Below are positions 55,032 through 61,000 of a stretch of 64,000 nucleotides of DNA, in pieces. Within the stretch, counting starts at the first letter, position 1; every line of letters starts with the position of its first letter. The stretch lies in contig CM032229.1 in the NCBI GenBank assembly GCA_019009955.1, positions 77,483,001 through 77,547,000 of the forward strand. The letters are read 5' to 3'. The notes under the pieces were generated by a model. That model was given only the letters and a program-made list of their open reading frames with translations, had not been told where the DNA came from and did not search any database. This DNA is from Riptortus pedestris. Lineage: Eukaryota; Arthropoda; Insecta; Hemiptera; Alydidae. A program made the translations under genes and the position numbers.

Positions 55032-58000
55032 GAACGGACCTCATTTTCGTCATCTCCTGGGTAGGATCGATGAACATTTGAAGAAATTTTTCGAAACTCG
55101 CGTCATGAGTACGACCTCAATAGCTGATTTCCCTTAAGGGAAATCTGTTGAAATTAATGGAGTTATTTGTGCTTTTCAGTCTTGGTAAATTCCCATTTAT
55201 ACTCACCTCACATAAAAAATAAGCCAACATATATCATGAAATATCTATGACATATTCTTTTACTGTATTAAATACATGGGCAAATTTTCAATGCGATGTC
55301 ATCAATGAACATTCATTACTCTAGAGATTTCATTTTTTATTTAATGAATACCTCATTCAATAAAGTTATGTTCAGTAATAAGCGAAAAAATAACAGAGGT
55401 ACAATAATATATATCACAGTTTTGGTCACAGGTTTGGATCTGTCACTGTTTAGTTACTCTACATACATAACCGAATAGACCAGTGGGTCTATATGTAGTG
55501 ACATATTCCAATTATTTCAATTTCATCATCACACCACTTTGATTCTAGAGTGTACTTGAAGCAGAAGGTGGGGATGAAGTTCAAAGCCCTCTAGGAAATA
55601 TGAGGAAGAAGCATCACATCTTAACTCCCAGGCATAGCCAGCGTAACTTTAATCAATTACAGAAGAATTCAAGATTTAAGATTGGTGGCTTAGGTAAAAA
55701 AATATTATTAATCTTATGTTTAATTAAAATTTATGTTTATCTTATATTTAGTTTCCATCACCATAGCTTAGATTCTTATGTTTCTTGCGAACTTTGAAGC
55801 TAAAGCTTAAACAATACCATGTTAGAGGATGTAGATTATTAATATTTTATCATTAGTCATTAGGAGAGGAAAAAATCTGGACTTAACCTACTTGGCTAAG
55901 TGTTATTGGCTTCATATTAGTACAAACAACAAATATTATTTTACGCAAATAATGTATCATATCATTTAAGGCAAAAAAAATGAAGTTGTTCCATTCCTAT
56001 TAAAATGGTGAATTATTTTGTAACATAATAATGTTTAAAAGTCTAATTAAAACATTTATTATTATTATCTGATACTTTTATAAAAAGAGCAAGTGAACAT
56101 TTCTTGTGGCTCTAAATCTCAACAAACTTTAATTTGGGATTTATTGCCATTGTGATATGTACTCTCCAAAATATTTGCAAATAACCAAACTTTATTACTC
56201 AAAAATGCTTATAATAAGTTTAGTAATTATATTATTATGTATGTTTCTCTCTACATATAGAGCTCTAAATATATATTTTTTAAACACTTTGATATTACTT
56301 TAAAAGGCTAGGCACCAACTTGGTTTTTGTGTAAATATTTGAGTTTGAATCAGTAGTGCTTGATCAACCTAGTCAATATCATCTTGTAGAGGAGTCCTTC
56401 AATATACACCACTCCCAGATTGACGAAGCATCCTCCCCCGTAGTGACGGTTTAAAATTAAATGTTTTGCCTTTTCATTTTTAACTACAGGGTATCATGAC
56501 TACTGTCTTTGTTTTCTTGGTGTTGGCTGATTTCTGAAGTTACCTCTATTTGGTTAGGTACCCTGCTTGCTTAGGCATCAAATGGGATTGATGTTTAAAT
56601 TAATTACTGGGTTGAGGCTGGGTTATCCCATTCTGAATGGGGACCTTAGCAACTGTCAAACAATCAGTAAATTAAGTGAAAAAAATTAATAATGAACAAG
56701 ATACTATTTTATATTTCTGACAGAAGATAGTTGTCAGGTAAAGTAAATAAGAACTCTGCAAAATAACAAGTCTAACAAAGAATTAAAGTCAGGAAAAATC
56801 AGGCCAGACTAGTGACCTGTCTTGTATACTATTTGACTGAGAGCTCTATGGGGTACTTGGAGACCATGTATCCATCAATGGAAGTCTCACTGTAAAGAGT
56901 AAACATATTGTATTGTATTGTAATATTGAATAAATGTAGAACTGTAGTTAATTGTATTTTTATACATTTCAGTGAGTTGGTTTAGGAGAGAAGTACGACG
57001 AGGAGAGTCAATTGACTCACAAGGCAGTGCAGACTCTCCTGCCGAAAGTGCTCTTGCCCATCATGCTGCTCAGCTCCATCACTCATACAGCAAAACCTCC
57101 CAGAAGAGTACATCAAGGTACATTACTTAAATATTCACTATTCAATAACGTGAAACTTATACCTTACGTTAAAACAAAATTTTCAGTGTTGGAACAACTC
57201 TTCAGAAGGCTCGTAGACGAATGGAAGATCAGTTTACTAAATTTGGTTTTGGACGAGGGAAGAAAAAGGATGGAAGTATTGAGGAAACTCAAGGAAGCTG
57301 TAAGCATGATATTCTAAAGTCATTCATCTCTAAAATCCTACATGTATTGATAATATGTAGAATTTAGTTTTAGCAGATTTCCCTTAAGAGAAATCAACTA
57401 TTCAGGTTGTATTCATGACGCTTTTTTTGAAATTTTTTTTCAAATGTTCATTGATCCTACCTAAGAGATGACAAAATGAGGTCCGTTCAAAATTATAATA
57501 TAAATATCATATAAATCATATTCATTAATGACAAATCAGACTTTGAAAGGGGGGGGATAAAAAGGAGAGAAATAAAAAATTCCAAATATCTCAGTTATCT
57601 GTTTTTTCAGCTTTCAGTGAACATCTCATGTCCAGCCAACATTTTAATTTATGTTTACATAGCCTTCTTACTATGGGAGAAATACAGAATAAATATTGAG
57701 ATGTGATGTCCAGTGTCACCACACATAGGAAATTTGCTTAGTTTACGCATCACAGGTTTTAACTATTTGTGGTTTCTTAGGCTTCCTCTCTGAGCTGAAT
57801 GTTCTTCTGCTCCAGTAGTTTCCTCATCACACTTTAAAGTGCAATTTTTGTTAGTTCTTTGGCTATTTTCCTCAGGCTACACATCACCACTACTGTTGCT
57901 CTGGTTAGGTTGCAGTTCATGGACTAAACAGCTACTGAAAATTTGTACTATAAAGTGTGACGAGGAGATAGCCGGTGTAGAGCAGAAGAAGGTTTTATCT

Positions 58001-61000
58001 AATTATAAATTCAATGTTTATTTGATGAATGATTATACTATTAGTATATTTACCATAACACTTTCACTGCGTTTTCATTATTTTTTGATAATACCTCGAA
58101 ATCGGGTGCATTATTTGTTTGAATTTTTTTAATATAAACATACTTTTAATCATATTTGATGATTTTAATAGAAATGCGACAAAAAAAATTAACCGGAAAT
58201 GCATTTCCGGAAGTGTCCTTCCAGAGGGACAACCCGTAAGCGAGGAATTCCACCCGCCTTGCGGTTTAGTATCAGTAGACGCCTTTAGTCATTTTATGCT
58301 AAACCCACTACTCATTATACCTAATGTTTATTTGTTTTAAAGAAAACTCAATTATTTTTATTAGAATAGCAAATAACCATTACTAATCATTTACAAAAAC
58401 TAATTATCGATTCAAATATTTTTTTGTTGGACATTTTTAATTATTTTAACAGCGTATTTTTGTTTGCCATTTACAAATATAAGATCAATTATCCCAACTT
58501 TTTTGCAGGATTATTTGCGTGGAAAAAGCAAATTAACTTATTAGAATGACAGCTCAAGTGAAAATAACTTTTACCTTTGGTTGAACTTACTTATACATAC
58601 ATTCTACACTGATAAAATTCCTGAAATTTAACTTCTTATCGTTAACTGTAGTTTTTTTTTCCAACAAAAATCATAAAAAAAATAAATCACAGTTGTTATT
58701 ATTAACTTACGAATAAAAAATGTCTATAAAATCTAAATTTCACATCTAGGAACATTATATTTTAGTTTAGACTTATTATTCAGCAAAAATGTGTTTTTCA
58801 CCCTTTCAGGTATAAGACTGTTTTCCTCTTTACTTTTCAAAACTAATTGAATGAGGTCATGAATCACCTTTTGCAGTTATCATTCAACAATTTAGTTAAT
58901 AGTATTCAAATATATTAAATCATGAAATAAATAGAAATTATATAATAAATTTTACTTACTTAGAATCAATTTTTAGAGAACAAAGTTTAAAAATTGATAA
59001 AAAATCTTTAAGTTGGTCTATTTGAAAACGGTAAAAACCATTGGAAAGCCCAAAAAATAATGAAGGCAACTGTCTTTACCGGGAGTTGAAAAAGTGAATC
59101 CCCTCCATTTACGAGCCTTTTGAGTCTAATGGAAAAAGTAATAGAGGGGTGTCCTTCCGAAGGGACAACCGTAAGCGAAGTAGGGTCACAGGTGTCCTTC
59201 GGTAAGGACACCCACAGCGAAAGTGTTAAGGGAAGTCAGTTTTTAATATTTCACTCATGACACAATTTTCGAAAAATTTCTTTTGCTCGATAGTTAAACA
59301 TTTTACGAACTAATATATTTATGTAAATAAAATGATGGGCCAGTCTTAATGGTATTGTGCCTAATTTTATTTTAACTCAATGATTACAAAGTCTATCCAT
59401 ACAAGTGGTCACAGCACTAGTTGCTTGATCACCTTTAAAAAACGCTTTCTTTATGAGTTCATTCTATTATGTTTTGGGCTCTGCTTACTGAAATATAAGG
59501 AAACTAATCGTAATTAATCAGTCAAATTTCACTCTTTTTTTTTTTCATCATGATGAGTGTCATAGCATAAATTCTTAACAGAACTAATATATTTTTAGTC
59601 TTATAAAATTGTAGCTAATTTTTACATTTAAAAAATTGTGAATTTTGTTTCTTTTAAGCAGATTTGAGTAGAAGAAATTCAGTTGAGACAGCAGAAGGAA
59701 GAGGACGAGATTCGGAAGTTGTAGTATTAAAAGCAAGAAGGATGGTTCGAAAGGAAATTTTGGTTGCTGGAATGAACAGGCTCACCATCCTTCTGGAGAT
59801 TTGTCAACCTGCCACTCTCCCTCATCCTCACCTACTTGCAGCTACTCTAGATTTAGTAAGAAAATATATTTTTATTGGACTTCCTACTATAATAGCATTC
59901 AAGTTCTTGATTTGCTGACATCATAAAATATTAGTTTGTGTCACCAAAAACTCTACGCCCTAGTCTAATATAACCCTCTTTCCAGAAAGACAATGTTTTG
60001 TTTTTGTTTTATTTTTTAAATTTTCCTTTGTTTAAATCAGAATTGTAACCACCGACAGGGCTTTAAGAAATGTTTAAGTAACTTAAAGAAAAGTGAGTTT
60101 TCATGACCACTACATTCACAAATAACAATAAACTTTAAAAGAAAAAGTTTATTTATTTTTTTTGTAAGCTCTGATGCCAGAAAATCAGCTCTTTAAATAG
60201 GAATTTTTCTGTAACTTTTTATTACCAGAGTACTCATTTTATTATTTATTGAATCACGTAGTAACAAATATGATCATTTTAATTTCGACATATAACTTTA
60301 ACTACAATATATTTATGTACAGCCTCATGCTCCAGTGGTTTCAAGAGCTGCATTCTTGCTGGAATGTGCCCACTTTGTTCATTCCTGTAACAAAGGGCAA
60401 TGGCCATCTTGGTCCAAGCAAAATCCTCCTCAGTTTAGAGCATCTGGACCACCTCCAACAGGCAGGCCAAATCCTAACAATGCTAAACGCCTGCAGAGAG
60501 CAGCAGCTAATATTTTCTATCAGTGGGCTGAAGTAAGCATTCCATTCTATTATTATCTTCATAATTATTGTTTATTTCCTATGAAAACGTTTTGAAAGAT
60601 ATTTATTAATGCCTTCTTTGGGGGTAACTGAGAATTTGAAAGATAAATTTTATCCATAAAGCAGTAGTTCTGCCCATAAAGAACATACTTTTATTTTATA
60701 TACTTGAAGATTTGTTTGTAGCAAGTTATTATTTTTAGCAGATTTCTTTTAAGGGAGGAAATCACTAAAGTTCGAATTCATTATTGACTGAAATTGGACT
60801 AGGATGAAAGTGGTGGGGTTTAGTAGGGGATTTGAAAATTAGGAATATCTCCATTATTATTTATCAGATTGAAAAATTGTAATGAACCAATTTTATTGCA
60901 AATGTAATCTCCTGTACATGTTGTCTTTCTATAATATTAATCAAGATCATAACGTATTAACAATAAGTTTTTATATAATGAAACACTGTCTGAAGCATGA

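Larger units (their letters stand above)
52241..55147 (-). mobile_element. Copy D of the abundant repeat, reverse, split by a transposon
   Basis: The left part (52241-52957) starts GTCCGTCACGCAGGGGCTGC and reads through to the (TA)n; the right part (54977-55147) resumes from (TA)n and ends with CCCTTAAGGGAAATCTG. The two parts add up to one full copy of normal size, so the transposon entered inside the (TA)n tract of an existing repeat. Confidence 0.85.
51248..55548 (+). other. unc80 intron 25
   Basis: 4.3 kb. Contains a possible LINE fragment (51890-52080: KKWDLEALKYEEIKTVFQ-like reading, weak), then a reverse copy of the abundant repeat (52241-55147) split by a 2-kb transposon (52960-54974). 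The last 400 bp (55148-55548) hold nothing recognisable. Confidence 0.5.
57300..59661 (+). other. unc80 intron 28
   Basis: Contains a diverged copy of the abundant repeat (57373-57755) and a candidate piggyBac-like element (58055-59229). A further small fragment at about 59250-59290 (TCATGACACAATTTTCGAAA) resembles the start of the abundant repeat. Confidence 0.5.
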
